From NCBI GenBank assembly GCA_027621405.1, contig JAQCBT010000005.1, positions 151,245-215,244 of the forward strand: a stretch of 64,000 bases of DNA, read 5' to 3'. The DNA comes from Pseudomonadota bacterium (GTDB taxonomy: Bacteria; Pseudomonadota; Gammaproteobacteria; Pseudomonadales; Pseudohongiellaceae). The position numbers and the translations under genes were made by a program. Shown piece by piece: positions 8,770 through 18,057 of this stretch; the stretch's first letter is position 1, and every line of letters starts with the position of its first letter. The notes beneath the pieces are model-generated. The model had not been told where the DNA came from, did no database searches, and saw only the letters and a list, made by a program, of their open reading frames with translations.

Positions 8770-9819
8770 TTGGATAAGCGCGCTTTTCTTGAAGGCTTTT
8801 TTACCGCTAGCACGGTGGCGCTGGGTGGCCACTTCATGTGGCGTCGCCTGCAGAATCCCGATTCCCTCATCATAAGCAGCAATCCACCGCTGGCCAGCGA
8901 CCCACTACTGCCGCAAACGGGCCAGCCCGCGCCGCCCGGTTTCAGCTTCACCCCGCTGGAAATCGAATCCGCGCAGCCACAGCAGGGCCTGCCGATACCG
9001 GCTCCCACACTGGAACCCGGTCCAGCCAGGACACAGGACCCTGCTCCCCGGACAGCAGAGTCCGGCGAAGACGGCTTCAACATCGCACAGCTGTCAGACA
9101 GGCAGGTGGATGAGTACCTGCGCAAGATTCGCAACTTCGATGCCATCTTTGCCAGCGACATCTACCTCGACCCCAAGTACGAGCAGGTGCTGCTGAAAAC
9201 GACTCGCCACCTGGCCCGGGTTGAATCCTATATTGGTCATGGCAACTTCAACCTGATGAGTTTCGATGAGATGCTGCAGAGTGGCCGGAACTTCTCCCGC
9301 ATCGGCGCATTCGCCGCAGACGAGCTGAATTTCCTGGAAGAGATATTCTTCGCCAATCCGCACCGCTACGGCTTCTTCGGCAAGAAGATCAGCCTGGAGA
9401 TCACCGATGCGATTCCAAAGAAGGATGTAGCAAAGATTCCTGACTCCGGCCATTTCCTGCTCAGGGGTGAATCCCTGAACCTGTACGAGAAGATGAAGGC
9501 CGATGTGGGTCAGATCATCCTCACCTCTGGCGTGCGCAGCAACGTCAAGCAGATGCACCTGTTCCTGGCCAAGACCATTGAAGCCAATGGCAACCTGTCA
9601 CGCGCATCCCGCTCCCTGGCGCCGCCGGGTCATTCCTATCATGGCGTGGGTGATTTCGACATCGGCAAGATAGGGTTCGGCGAGCGTAACTTCACCGCCG
9701 ACTTTTCCAGCACCGAGGAATACAAGAAGATTGCCCGTCTGGGCTACGTGGATATCCGTTATCCTACGGATAATCTATTCGGGGTTCGCTTCGAGCCCTG
9801 GCATATCAAAATAGGCTAG
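8770..9819 (+). CDS. M15 family D-alanyl-D-alanine carboxypeptidase-like protein, N-terminal anchor
   Basis: Probable periplasmic peptidoglycan carboxypeptidase or endopeptidase of the LAS/M15 superfamily. It has 349 residues with a TTG start supported by GGAG six bases upstream. Residues 1-25 form a weak signal or anchor, followed by a Pro-rich, probably disordered linker (about 37-100). The C-terminal third holds the motifs: SYHGVGDFD (289-297) resembles the zinc motif SxHxxGxAxD, and FEPWHIKI near the end matches the catalytic Glu plus third zinc ligand. The His-Asp spacing is one residue shorter than usual unless His288 is the ligand. Its tail overlaps the convergent glutaredoxin gene by 14 bases. 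Confidence 0.75.
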   Translation: MDKRAFLEGFFTASTVALGGHFMWRRLQNPDSLIISSNPPLASDPLLPQTGQPAPPGFSFTPLEIESAQPQQGLPIPAPTLEPGPARTQDPAPRTAESGEDGFNIAQLSDRQVDEYLRKIRNFDAIFASDIYLDPKYEQVLLKTTRHLARVESYIGHGNFNLMSFDEMLQSGRNFSRIGAFAADELNFLEEIFFANPHRYGFFGKKISLEITDAIPKKDVAKIPDSGHFLLRGESLNLYEKMKADVGQIILTSGVRSNVKQMHLFLAKTIEANGNLSRASRSLAPPGHSYHGVGDFDIGKIGFGERNFTADFSSTEEYKKIARLGYVDIRYPTDNLFGVRFEPWHIKIG

Positions 9820-10039
9820 CCAGCTGCTCCCTATCGAAGGGCCAACCGAGCTCTTCCCCGCTCTCCTCGCTCTTCACAACCGGGATGCGAACGCCATATA
9901 GCTCGAACAGGAAGGAATCGTCCGCAATGTCGATGGCCTCGATTTCAAGGGCACGGGTTGCCCTGAGTTCGTTCAACATCTCGGCTGCCTGCTCACACAG
10001 ATGGCAACCGGCGGTGGTATAGAAAAGGAGTCTTGGCAC
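9806..10039 (-). CDS. Glutaredoxin-like protein (DUF836 type)
   Basis: A short thioredoxin-fold protein of 77 residues. It starts with a beta strand (RLLFYTT), followed by a CHLC redox motif at residues 12-15 and the cis-Pro segment RIPVV near 51-55. This matches the DUF836 glutaredoxin-like family, presumed to act in cytoplasmic thiol-disulfide exchange; the partner is unknown. It overlaps the 3' end of the convergent M15 gene. The leader just upstream of its ATG is unusually purine-rich, and an extended -10 lies about 100 bases upstream. Confidence 0.85.
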   Translation of the reverse strand: MPRLLFYTTAGCHLCEQAAEMLNELRATRALEIEAIDIADDSFLFELYGVRIPVVKSEESGEELGWPFDREQLASLF

Positions 10040-10106
10040 TTCTTGTTATCTGCTGCCTGTTGTCTGCTTACCAGTCTGCTACTTGATCGACAAGTTGCTC
10101 CGTTGA

Positions 10107-10132
10107 CCGCGAGAAGCGAATCGCCCTCGCGG
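10107..10132 (-). promoter_or_regulatory. Hairpin downstream of DUF2835 / in glutaredoxin leader
   Basis: CCGCGAG and CTCGCGG form a perfect 7-pair stem with a 12-base loop. On the minus strand it lies after the DUF2835 stop and near the predicted start of the glutaredoxin transcript. No U-run follows, so it is not a typical intrinsic terminator. Confidence 0.35.
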
Positions 10133-10137
10133 AACGT

Positions 10138-10146
10138 ATTCTAGCA
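10138..10146 (-). promoter_or_regulatory. Extended -10 promoter of glutaredoxin-like gene
   Basis: On the minus strand TGCTAGAAT is an extended -10 (TGn followed by TAGAAT) about 100 bases upstream of the ATG at 10039. No good -35 is visible at 17 bases, which is tolerable for extended -10 promoters. Confidence 0.4.
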
Positions 10147-10174
10147 GAAACTCAGTCAGTGAATCCTCCCAGCT

Positions 10175-10405
10175 TCAGGATACACGGTTCACTGAAATCA
10201 GCTTGTTGGCCTGATCGAAGTGCAGGTCGAACACGCCATGCACCCCATCATGGGTCACAAAGCCCCGCAGGGCTGCAGCCGGAAATTGCACGCTCAGCCC
10301 GCCCTGTGCGGTAGCGTAGACCGAGCGCGCAGTGCCGGCGTAGAGCGCCACATAGCGCTCAGCCGGTATTTCGAGAGAGACACGCACCGATGCCATGTCA
10401 GCCAT
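10175..10405 (-). CDS. DUF2835 family protein
   Basis: A small soluble protein of 76 residues and unknown function. It shows the DUF2835 pattern: SLEIPAERYVALYAGTARSV, VQFPAAALRGFVTHDGVHG and a C-terminal NKLISVNRV. It begins 8 bases inside the end of the glutamate dehydrogenase gene on the same strand, so the two are probably translationally coupled. To my knowledge this pairing also occurs in Pseudomonas, which hints at a role near amino-acid catabolism, but no activity is known. An internal ATG four codons in (10396) would remove the overlap. Confidence 0.9.
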   Translation of the reverse strand: MADMASVRVSLEIPAERYVALYAGTARSVYATAQGGLSVQFPAAALRGFVTHDGVHGVFDLHFDQANKLISVNRVS

Positions 10406-13400
10406 CGCTCCTGGCAGTCGCCTGGGCCAGGGTCAGCAATTCGCGCAAGGCGACAGAAAACATGGAGTAATCGGGATTCGCCTCCAACTGCAATTGCTTC
10501 AGCATCTTGCTGCTACGCAATATCAATTGCTCATGCTCCTTAGACCAGTGAACCACTCTGTGCGCAGGCTTGATTTTCCCACCCTGCGAGCTGACGATAT
10601 TGCAGGTCAGGGCCCGCTGCTGCCAGGACAGGTCGTCCAGGTAGGTTTCCCGTGCCAGCGCCTGCCAGTAGTTCGACACCGGTAGCTGGTTGGTCATCTT
10701 GCCTAGCCAGTTCAACTGCAGCTGCTCGCCGATGCTGTAGTAGATTTCTACCACGTTACTCAGCTTCTCGCCGGTGGTGTTGTTGATCTCAACGAGGCTG
10801 GTGGCCGGGAACAGGAAGTCCATACGACAAATCTCCAGCGCCAGGTTCTTCGGCACACCATCTGCGATCAGGCTCGCCAGCTTCTCATCGAACATCTCAC
10901 GGAAATCCTGCGGCAGCCTCTCTGGCAGCATGCGCTTGAATTGCGCGACACGTGAAGAGAAGAATTCAATTTCTGTGGCGAAGTTGAGACTGCTGCGTCG
11001 GTTACGCAACAACCAGCGGGTGACTCGACGAATGAGACGGGTCGCCCGTGACATCATGTCGCCCTGCACCGCGGCATCGATCTGGTAATCCAGAGCTTCA
11101 ATATCCGACCAGGGCTTCTCTATCTGGAAGATATCCATTGCGATCACCGCCGCCTTCACCACGTCGTCCACGCTGGACGCGGTGGAATCCACCATGCGAT
11201 AGATGAAGCTCGGCCCCAGGATATTCACTACCTTGTTCGCCAGCTGGGTGGCAACGATCTCCCGTTTCAGCGGATGGTGTTCCAGCTCGGCCTTGTAGTT
11301 GCGCACGATCTTCTCGGGGAAGGCGCTATACAGGTACGGTCGCAGATACTCCTCATCGAGGTAGTCCACCCGGGACAGCCTGGCCTTAAGATACATCTTC
11401 ATATAAGAAGTAAGAACGGCTATTTCCGGACGGGTCAGGTACTGGCCCTTCACGCTGCGCTCTTCCAGGCGGTCGTCATGGGGAATGAATTCCAGATCCC
11501 GGTTCAGACCGGCACTACTCTCCAGGAAGCCGATGAGGTCCACGTACTCGCGGTGCCGCTCCCCGGCCTGGGTCTGGGCAATGCCGATGGCCTGCACCTG
11601 GGAGTAATTATTATCCAGCACCAGGTCGGCCACATCATCGGTCATGGATTCCAGTAGACTGTTGCGGCGTTTCAGGCTGAGCTGCGATTTCGCCATCAGC
11701 TCATTGAGCAGGATCTTGATGTTTACCTCATGATCCGAACAATCCACACCCGCCGAGTTATCGACGAAGTCAGTGACCGAAATGCCACCGTTGAGACCGA
11801 ATTCGACACGGGCCGCCTGGGTAAGGCCCAGGTTACCGCCCTCCCCGATGACCTTGCAGCGCAGGTCCCTTGCGTTTACTCGCAGCCCGTCATTGGCCTT
11901 GTCTCCCACCTCGGCATGGGACTCATGAGAAGCCTTCACATAGGTACCAATGCCACCATTCCAGATCAGGTCCACCGGACTCTTGAGGATTGCATTGATC
12001 AGGGCATCCGGGGTCATGGTATCGGCACTGATGGCAAAACGTTCTTTCATCTCCGGAGAAATCTTTATGGACTTGTCGGAGCGAGAAAAGATGCCGCCAC
12101 CGCGGGAGATGAGCTGGTTCGAGTAGTCGGCCCAGCTGGATCTTGGCTTCTTGAACAGTCGCTGCCGCTCCCTGAAGCTGGCCGCGGCATCCGGGTTCGG
12201 ATCCACGAAGATATGCAGATGATTGAACGCCGCCACCAGGCAGATATGCCTGGAAAGCAGCATGCCGTTGCCAAACACATCACCAGACATGTCGCCGATA
12301 CCCACTACTGAGAAATCCTGTTCCTGAACATCGATGCCCAGTTCGCGGAAATGGCGCTGCACGGATACCCAGCCACCTCGGGCGGTAATGCCCATCTGCT
12401 TGTGGTCGTAGCCGTTACTGCCACCTGAAGCGAAGCCGTCACCCAGCCAGAAGCCGTAGGACAGAGCGATCTCATTGGCGATGTCAGAGAATGTCGCCGT
12501 ACCCTTGTCGGCAGCGACAACGAGATAGGGATCGTCCTCGTCATGTCGCACTACTTGCAGCGGCGGTATGACCTTTGCCTCTACGAGGTTGTCGGTAATG
12601 TCCAGCAAGGCGCTGATGAATGTCCGGTAACAGGCAATACCCAGTTCCAGGAATTGATCGCGGTTGGCGGCCTTCTGCTTGACTACGAATCCGCCCTTCG
12701 CGCCGACTGGCACGATCACGGAATTCTTGACCTGCTGGGCCTTGACCAGTCCCAGCACCTCTGTGCGGTAATCCTCGTGGCGATCCGACCAACGCAGTCC
12801 GCCTCGCGCCACCTTGCCACCACGCAGATGCACACCTTCCATGCGCCGTGAGAATACAAATATTTCGAACTGCGGTTTCGGCAATGGAATACCGTCGATA
12901 CGACCGGGTATAAACTTGAAGGAGAAATAATCCTTGTGCTGTCCTTCTGTTGTTTTCTGGAAATAGTTCGTGCGCTGTGTGGCATCCATGAGATTCAGGT
13001 AGGCACGCAGCACACTGTCTTCGGCCAGGTTGGTGACCGCATCGATTCCCTGCAGAATCTGCTCCCGCAGCTTCTCCAGTCCCTTGCGCTTGCTGTCCGG
13101 CAGCACCGGATCGAAACGCAGACGGAAATATTCAAGCAGTGAGTGACACAGGTCCGCGTGCCGCGACAGGGTATCGGCGAGAAATTCCGGTGAGTAGGCA
13201 AACTGGATCTGTTTCAGGTATGCCGCATAGGCGCGGAACAGGGCCGCATCACGCCAGTTGAGCCCAGCGGTGACAACCAGCTCGTTGAAACGGTCGTCAT
13301 CAACCCTGCCTTCCCAGATGGCCTGGAAGGCTTGTTCGAAATTCACTTCCAGTGCCTGGGTCAGGGATTTCCCAGACTTCAGACCGAACAACGAGAAATC

Positions 13401-15248
13401 GTGCAGCCACACGGATTCTTCTGCCTGCTTTAGATGGAATGCCTTCTCGCTGATTATCTTGAGTCCAAGATTCTCGAGAATAGGTGCCACATCTGACAGG
13501 AATAGCTGCTTGCCCTTGCTGAAAATCTTGAAACTGAGTTCGGCGCCCACTTCCGATGAGCAGGTATCGAGATCCAGTCCCAGCCTGTCACCGGCCACCA
13601 CCTGCTCGATGCGGGTGATATCCCGAACCCCTTCCGCGCCAGAGTATGCTTCCTTATAGGCTGCAGAATAAATCTCCCGGTAGCGAGCATGCAGTTGCTC
13701 CGCCTGGCTGTCCGGGTACTCCTCCAGCAATGAATCGAGGAAGTAATCGTCCCAGGGTTTAATGAGACTGATCAGACGTTCTTCCAGTTGGTCCTCGTTG
13801 AACTTGACCGCCTGGATATCGTTCACCCTGAGAATGAAGTGCAGGCGAACCAGCAGGGATTCCGAAAGATGCGTCGTGAATTCGGTTTCCCGGGCCTGCA
13901 GCTCTTTTTCCAGGAAAGACTGTATCTGCAATCGAACCCGGGTATTGAAGATATCCCGCGGCAGATAGACGAGACAGGAGAAGAATTTTCCGTATGAATC
14001 CTTGCGAATAAACAGCTTGCTGGTAGCAGTCTCCTGAATCTGGGTGGTTTCCAGCGCCGTAGCGTAGAGCTGATCCTTGGTGATCTGGAACAACTCGTCA
14101 CGGGGAAACACATTGATCACCTGCAGCAGGTCCTTGATGCTGTGCCCGTTAGGCGCGAAGCCCGACTGATCCAGCACCGCATTTACTTTCTTCCTGACCA
14201 GGGGAATATCCAGCGCGGTCTGGTAGTAAACTGATGAGGTATACAGACCGACGAATCGATGCTCGATATGCACATTGCCTTTGCTGTCAAATTCCTTGAT
14301 CAACACGTAATCCTGATAGACAGGTCTGTGCACCTTCGACAGATTGGAGGACTTGGCAAAGTTACATACCTGCTTCTTTAGAATCAGGTTCGCTGTTCCC
14401 GATGGCAGGCTGCTGAGGTTCACCCGTTTCTTCAGGTCGGTCTTTAGACGCGACACGCCAAGCAGGGAGTCTTCCTGCAACTCCATCACCTTGCCCTGCT
14501 TCAGGTTGCGAATTCGATATTCCTCGTAGCCGAGGAAGGTAAAATGATTATCCAGCAACCAGGAGATGAACTCGCTGGATTCCTTGACCTCATCCTGGGA
14601 AACCGGCGCAAACTTGGAATTGGCGAGCAAGGCATTTTGAATTGACCTGGCACGGTTACACATGGGCTGATAATCGCTCACCGCTGCGAACACATGATTC
14701 AGTGCCGCCCGAATCTCCGCCTCTACATCCTTGACCTGGGCTTCAGTAAGATGCGCACAGTTGATGCAACTTAACGCCTCCGCCCTGTGCCCCTCGCTCT
14801 TGCCCTGGACAATCTTCTTCAGTCGGCCGCTGTTGGCGCGCCCCTTGCCATCTCTCTCTACAAACAACACACAGTTGTGTACATTGCGAACGACGACGCC
14901 AATGCGATTAAGGCACTGGCGGACGGAATCGACGAGAAAAGGCATATCATCCAATAACACATAAATGCTGGTACCGGTCTGCCGCTTCTTGTCCTTGGCC
15001 AGCTTGCGCGCTACGAAACGAATCTTGGGTCGCGCACTCTTGCGCTCCTGCAGAAAGTCCCAGGCATCGCTCAATGACTGGAACAACTCTTCCTCTGTCA
15101 TCTTGCCCAGTTCAGTCTGTGAGGTACTGGCGAAATATTGGCGGGCGAATTGCTTAAGTACAGCGGCCCGGGTTTTGCTGTAGTTGGCATCGATCTGCTG
15201 ATTCAAGGGCAGCAGGAGGACGTTGCTAAGTGATGGTTGTGTGCTCAT
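10398..15248 (-). CDS. gdhB: NAD-specific glutamate dehydrogenase, large GDH2 type
   Basis: Catalyses oxidative deamination of glutamate to 2-oxoglutarate with NAD+, mainly a catabolic entry of amino acids into the TCA cycle. It has 1616 residues, matching the ~180 kDa class found in Pseudomonas and Streptomyces. The long N-terminal part (about 1-750) carries ACT-like and helical regulatory domains. The catalytic region begins near 815 with GGLRWSDRHEDYRTEV and contains PVGAKGGFV, with the substrate-binding lysine. GIGDMSGDVFGNGM and NGGIGTYVK follow. It is intact, has an ATG start, and overlaps DUF2835 by 8 bases. It is divergent from the MoxR operon. Confidence 0.97.
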   Translation of the reverse strand: MSTQPSLSNVLLLPLNQQIDANYSKTRAAVLKQFARQYFASTSQTELGKMTEEELFQSLSDAWDFLQERKSARPKIRFVARKLAKDKKRQTGTSIYVLLDDMPFLVDSVRQCLNRIGVVVRNVHNCVLFVERDGKGRANSGRLKKIVQGKSEGHRAEALSCINCAHLTEAQVKDVEAEIRAALNHVFAAVSDYQPMCNRARSIQNALLANSKFAPVSQDEVKESSEFISWLLDNHFTFLGYEEYRIRNLKQGKVMELQEDSLLGVSRLKTDLKKRVNLSSLPSGTANLILKKQVCNFAKSSNLSKVHRPVYQDYVLIKEFDSKGNVHIEHRFVGLYTSSVYYQTALDIPLVRKKVNAVLDQSGFAPNGHSIKDLLQVINVFPRDELFQITKDQLYATALETTQIQETATSKLFIRKDSYGKFFSCLVYLPRDIFNTRVRLQIQSFLEKELQARETEFTTHLSESLLVRLHFILRVNDIQAVKFNEDQLEERLISLIKPWDDYFLDSLLEEYPDSQAEQLHARYREIYSAAYKEAYSGAEGVRDITRIEQVVAGDRLGLDLDTCSSEVGAELSFKIFSKGKQLFLSDVAPILENLGLKIISEKAFHLKQAEESVWLHDFSLFGLKSGKSLTQALEVNFEQAFQAIWEGRVDDDRFNELVVTAGLNWRDAALFRAYAAYLKQIQFAYSPEFLADTLSRHADLCHSLLEYFRLRFDPVLPDSKRKGLEKLREQILQGIDAVTNLAEDSVLRAYLNLMDATQRTNYFQKTTEGQHKDYFSFKFIPGRIDGIPLPKPQFEIFVFSRRMEGVHLRGGKVARGGLRWSDRHEDYRTEVLGLVKAQQVKNSVIVPVGAKGGFVVKQKAANRDQFLELGIACYRTFISALLDITDNLVEAKVIPPLQVVRHDEDDPYLVVAADKGTATFSDIANEIALSYGFWLGDGFASGGSNGYDHKQMGITARGGWVSVQRHFRELGIDVQEQDFSVVGIGDMSGDVFGNGMLLSRHICLVAAFNHLHIFVDPNPDAAASFRERQRLFKKPRSSWADYSNQLISRGGGIFSRSDKSIKISPEMKERFAISADTMTPDALINAILKSPVDLIWNGGIGTYVKASHESHAEVGDKANDGLRVNARDLRCKVIGEGGNLGLTQAARVEFGLNGGISVTDFVDNSAGVDCSDHEVNIKILLNELMAKSQLSLKRRNSLLESMTDDVADLVLDNNYSQVQAIGIAQTQAGERHREYVDLIGFLESSAGLNRDLEFIPHDDRLEERSVKGQYLTRPEIAVLTSYMKMYLKARLSRVDYLDEEYLRPYLYSAFPEKIVRNYKAELEHHPLKREIVATQLANKVVNILGPSFIYRMVDSTASSVDDVVKAAVIAMDIFQIEKPWSDIEALDYQIDAAVQGDMMSRATRLIRRVTRWLLRNRRSSLNFATEIEFFSSRVAQFKRMLPERLPQDFREMFDEKLASLIADGVPKNLALEICRMDFLFPATSLVEINNTTGEKLSNVVEIYYSIGEQLQLNWLGKMTNQLPVSNYWQALARETYLDDLSWQQRALTCNIVSSQGGKIKPAHRVVHWSKEHEQLILRSSKMLKQLQLEANPDYSMFSVALRELLTLAQATARSDG

Positions 15249-15440
15249 GATTGTTTGCTTAATGACTCTGTTAGACCCAAGAGAAAAACTTCAGGTAAAT
15301 AGGATAATTTTTTTGCTCGTCGCGCTGTTATTTACGCGGCGTTGAGATAAATTTGTCTTGTTGTGTGTGTTCATTTCGACACGTCTGCAGAATTAATTAG
15401 AGGTGCTCTGCAGGCGGCACACTCCGCTACAATGTTCGCC

Positions 15441-15468
15441 TAGACATACATTGGAAAACCGTTACAAT
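15441..15468 (+). promoter_or_regulatory. Promoter of the MoxR/BatD operon
   Basis: TAGACA (15441-15446) and TACAAT (15463-15468) are separated by 16 bases, each one mismatch from the sigma70 consensus. The predicted start lies about 40 bases upstream of the first ATG. The divergent dehydrogenase gene must use a separate promoter in the AT-rich part of the 265-base spacer, which I could not place. Confidence 0.5.
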
Positions 15469-15513
15469 CCCTGACTTTGCCCAGAGCGCTCGAACCACGA
15501 GAGAAACCGTACT

Positions 15514-16473
15514 ATGAGTCACCATGGAATAATAACTGAACTCAAAAACTGGCTATCCAAGCAAATTATAGGACAAGAGCGCTTACTTGATCGTTTATTA
15601 ATCGCCCTGCTGGCAGATGGTCACCTTCTGGTAGAGGGTGCCCCAGGTCTTGCAAAGACCAAGGCCATCAAAGATCTGTCCCGCGCCATCGAAGGCGATT
15701 TCCACCGCATTCAATTTACCCCCGACCTGCTCCCCAGCGACATCACCGGTACTGAGGTATTCAGACCCGAAGACGGTTCATTCCGTTTCCAGCAGGGACC
15801 GATTTTCCACAACCTGGTACTGGCAGACGAAATCAACCGCGCTCCGGCGAAAGTACAGTCCGCACTGCTGGAAGCCATGGCTGAGCACCAGGTGAGTGTA
15901 GGCCGTGAATCGTTTAGGCTGCCTCCCCTGTTCCTGGTGATGGCAACCCAGAACCCCATCGAGCAGGAAGGTACCTACCCCCTGCCGGAGGCCCAGCTCG
16001 ACCGCTTCCTGATGCATGTCACCATCGATTACCCGGCGATTGATGCCGAACGGGATATCCTGCACCTGGTACGGGATGAGGCCGCCAACAAGGTTGGTGA
16101 GGCACCCCAGCAGATTGCCCAGGCCGACCTCTTCGAGGCCCGTCAGGAAATCCTGGCTATGCATATGGCGCCAGAGGTGGAGGAATACATTATCCAGCTC
16201 ATCATGGCCACCCGAAACCCCAAACTGTACGGGGATGACCTGGCTTCCTGGCTGGAATATGGCGCCAGTCCACGGGGTACCATCTCCCTGGACCGCTGTG
16301 CCCGTGCCCATTCCTGGATCCAGGGCCGCGACTTCGTGAGCCCGGATGATGTGCAGGAAATCATGTTCGATGTGCTGCGCCACCGTATTCTGCTCAGCTT
16401 CGAGGCCGAGGCCAGCGGTATAACCCCCGATAAGGTACTGGAGACGATCCGCGAACGCGTACCTTCCGCCTGA
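15514..16473 (+). CDS. MoxR family AAA+ ATPase (first copy)
   Basis: AAA+ chaperone-like ATPase thought to act with VWA-domain proteins in maturing envelope or metalloprotein complexes. It has 319 residues. Walker A is EGAPGLAKT (41-49), with the Ala typical of MoxR proteins; Walker B is LVLADE (101-106); sensor 1 lies in MATQNP (143-148). A C-terminal lid with arginine motif follows (YGASPRGTISLDR). It is the first gene of a six-gene operon in which DUF58, DUF4381, two VWA proteins and BatD follow; the combination is a recurrent module in gammaproteobacteria. A second MoxR gene lies at 26212-27192. Confidence 0.95.
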   Translation: MSHHGIITELKNWLSKQIIGQERLLDRLLIALLADGHLLVEGAPGLAKTKAIKDLSRAIEGDFHRIQFTPDLLPSDITGTEVFRPEDGSFRFQQGPIFHNLVLADEINRAPAKVQSALLEAMAEHQVSVGRESFRLPPLFLVMATQNPIEQEGTYPLPEAQLDRFLMHVTIDYPAIDAERDILHLVRDEAANKVGEAPQQIAQADLFEARQEILAMHMAPEVEEYIIQLIMATRNPKLYGDDLASWLEYGASPRGTISLDRCARAHSWIQGRDFVSPDDVQEIMFDVLRHRILLSFEAEASGITPDKVLETIRERVPSA

Positions 16474-16494
16474 TAGCCTGGAGACCCGACTTCC

Positions 16495-17472
16495 ATGAGC
16501 CGATTGGCTATCGACCCCCAACACGCACGCTACCAGAGCACCGGTGCGGCCATAACCCTGCAGCAGCTGCTGATTCAGCGCTATGCCGCCAAGACCCTCG
16601 AGTACCTGGCCCATACCCGTTCCATCGCGGGCATCTCCGGGCTCCATCTCTCGAAGATGCGGGGTCGGGGAATAGACTTCGAAGAGTTTCGACCCTACCA
16701 GCCCGGGGATGATATTCGCCTCATAGACTGGCGTGTCACTGCGCGTACGAGTCGACCGTTCACCAAAGTGTTCCGCGAAGAGCGGGAAAGACCCGTCATA
16801 ATAGCGGTAGATCAGACCCACAATATGTATTTCGGCAGCCAGGTGGCCTTCAAATCGGTGATAGCCGCCCAGGCTGCCGCCGTCTTCTGCTGGCTGGCCA
16901 TCGATAATGGTGATCGGGTCGGAGGACTGGTGTATTCCGACGTCGACGCCAGCCTGGTGCGGCCAAAGCGCTCGCGCCGAAGTGCCCTGCACCTGTTGAA
17001 CCAGGTCTACAAATACAACCAGCGACTGCAATCGGTGAAAGACCCGGAATCACAGACCCCGGCGGACCCGGAATTCCAGCCCGGACTCGCTCACGCCCTG
17101 GGCCAGATTCGACGTATCACCAAGCCTGGCAGTACCCTGTACGTGATATCCGACTTCATCACCCTGGATGACAAGGCCCTGCAGTACCTGAACCAGCTGA
17201 GCCGCCACAACAATGTCATCTGCTGTATGGTGTATGACGCCCTGGAAGAGTCCCTGCCGGTGCCGGGGCTCTACAGTATTACCGACGGTACCCGCAAGGG
17301 CGCCCTCAACACCCATAATTCCAAGGCCAGATCCCGCTACCGCGAGCAGTTCAAGGAGCGTATGTCCCGCCTGGAAGGCGAACTGGACCGACTCCAGATT
17401 CGTCTCATTAAAATGCGAACCAACGACCTGGTGGTCGAGCAGATTAGGGAATGGATAGCGAAGAGCTACTAA
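16495..17472 (+). CDS. DUF58 domain protein (first copy)
   Basis: Soluble partner of MoxR with a degenerate VWA-like fold; 325 residues and no membrane helix. The DUF58 signature spans about residues 58-95 (RGIDFEEF, YQPGDDIRLIDW). Where a VWA domain would have the metal motif DxSxS, the sequence is VDQTHNMYFG (105-114), so classical MIDAS metal binding is doubtful. It starts 21 bases after the MoxR stop, and its end overlaps the DUF4381 gene by 22 bases, indicating coupled translation. Inferred role: recruits client or membrane partners to MoxR. The second copy at 25122 differs in having two N-terminal membrane helices. Confidence 0.9.
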   Translation: MSRLAIDPQHARYQSTGAAITLQQLLIQRYAAKTLEYLAHTRSIAGISGLHLSKMRGRGIDFEEFRPYQPGDDIRLIDWRVTARTSRPFTKVFREERERPVIIAVDQTHNMYFGSQVAFKSVIAAQAAAVFCWLAIDNGDRVGGLVYSDVDASLVRPKRSRRSALHLLNQVYKYNQRLQSVKDPESQTPADPEFQPGLAHALGQIRRITKPGSTLYVISDFITLDDKALQYLNQLSRHNNVICCMVYDALEESLPVPGLYSITDGTRKGALNTHNSKARSRYREQFKERMSRLEGELDRLQIRLIKMRTNDLVVEQIREWIAKSY

Positions 17473-17975
17473 GTCAACTGGCCGATATTCACTTGCCGGA
17501 ACCGGTGAGCTTCTGGCCGCCCGCCCCGGGCTGGTGGGTGCTGGCGGTGCTGCTGCTCATCGCGGTGGCACTGCTGGTGCGGCACTTGATGAAGCTGCGT
17601 GAGAAGCAGAAGATCTGCCAGTATGCGCTGGCCGAGCTGGATCGTTGCCTGCAGCACCTGTCTGACAGCGGAGACGACCAGGACGCGGCTCGCTTGCACT
17701 ATATAAATGAAGTCAATTCGGTGCTGCGCAGGGTGGCCCTCGTGCACTTCCCCCGCAGCAATGTGGCCAGCCTCGGCGGCGCCGCCTGGGTTGATTTTAT
17801 CCGGGAAAAAGGGGACTCTTCCCTGCTCGACGAGGATCTCGCGAAAGCCCTCAGCCACGGGCGATTCCAGCCTCGTTGCGACGTCGACGCCGATGCGCTG
17901 AATGCCCTCGGTCATGCCTGGGTCAGAAGCCTGTATCTGCAAAAACACTCAACTGCGCACGAGGCCGCTTCCTGA
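17451..17975 (+). CDS. DUF4381 domain membrane protein
   Basis: A protein of 174 residues with one strong membrane helix (about 26-46, PGWWVLAVLLLIAVALLVRHL). A helical cytoplasmic domain follows, with the DUF4381 features EVNSVLRRVALVHFPR and LGGAAWVDFIR. It is a standard member of MoxR-VWA operons between DUF58 and the first VWA gene, probably anchoring or organising the complex at the inner membrane. The gene overlaps the end of DUF58 by 22 bases; an 82-base gap separates it from the next gene. Confidence 0.88.
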   Translation: MDSEELLSQLADIHLPEPVSFWPPAPGWWVLAVLLLIAVALLVRHLMKLREKQKICQYALAELDRCLQHLSDSGDDQDAARLHYINEVNSVLRRVALVHFPRSNVASLGGAAWVDFIREKGDSSLLDEDLAKALSHGRFQPRCDVDADALNALGHAWVRSLYLQKHSTAHEAAS

Positions 17976-18057
17976 CTGGAAACGCGCTGGAATCAGGCCG
18001 AAAACCACCGGGAAATTAACGGAAGCTACTAAGGAAATCTCAAGGACCAACTGATCA

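Noticed and set aside
15778..17031. 417-codon open frame antisense to moxR and DUF58
   Set aside because: Both plus-strand genes are clear family members over this span, and the antisense product shows no recognisable domain; it reflects GC-rich codon bias.
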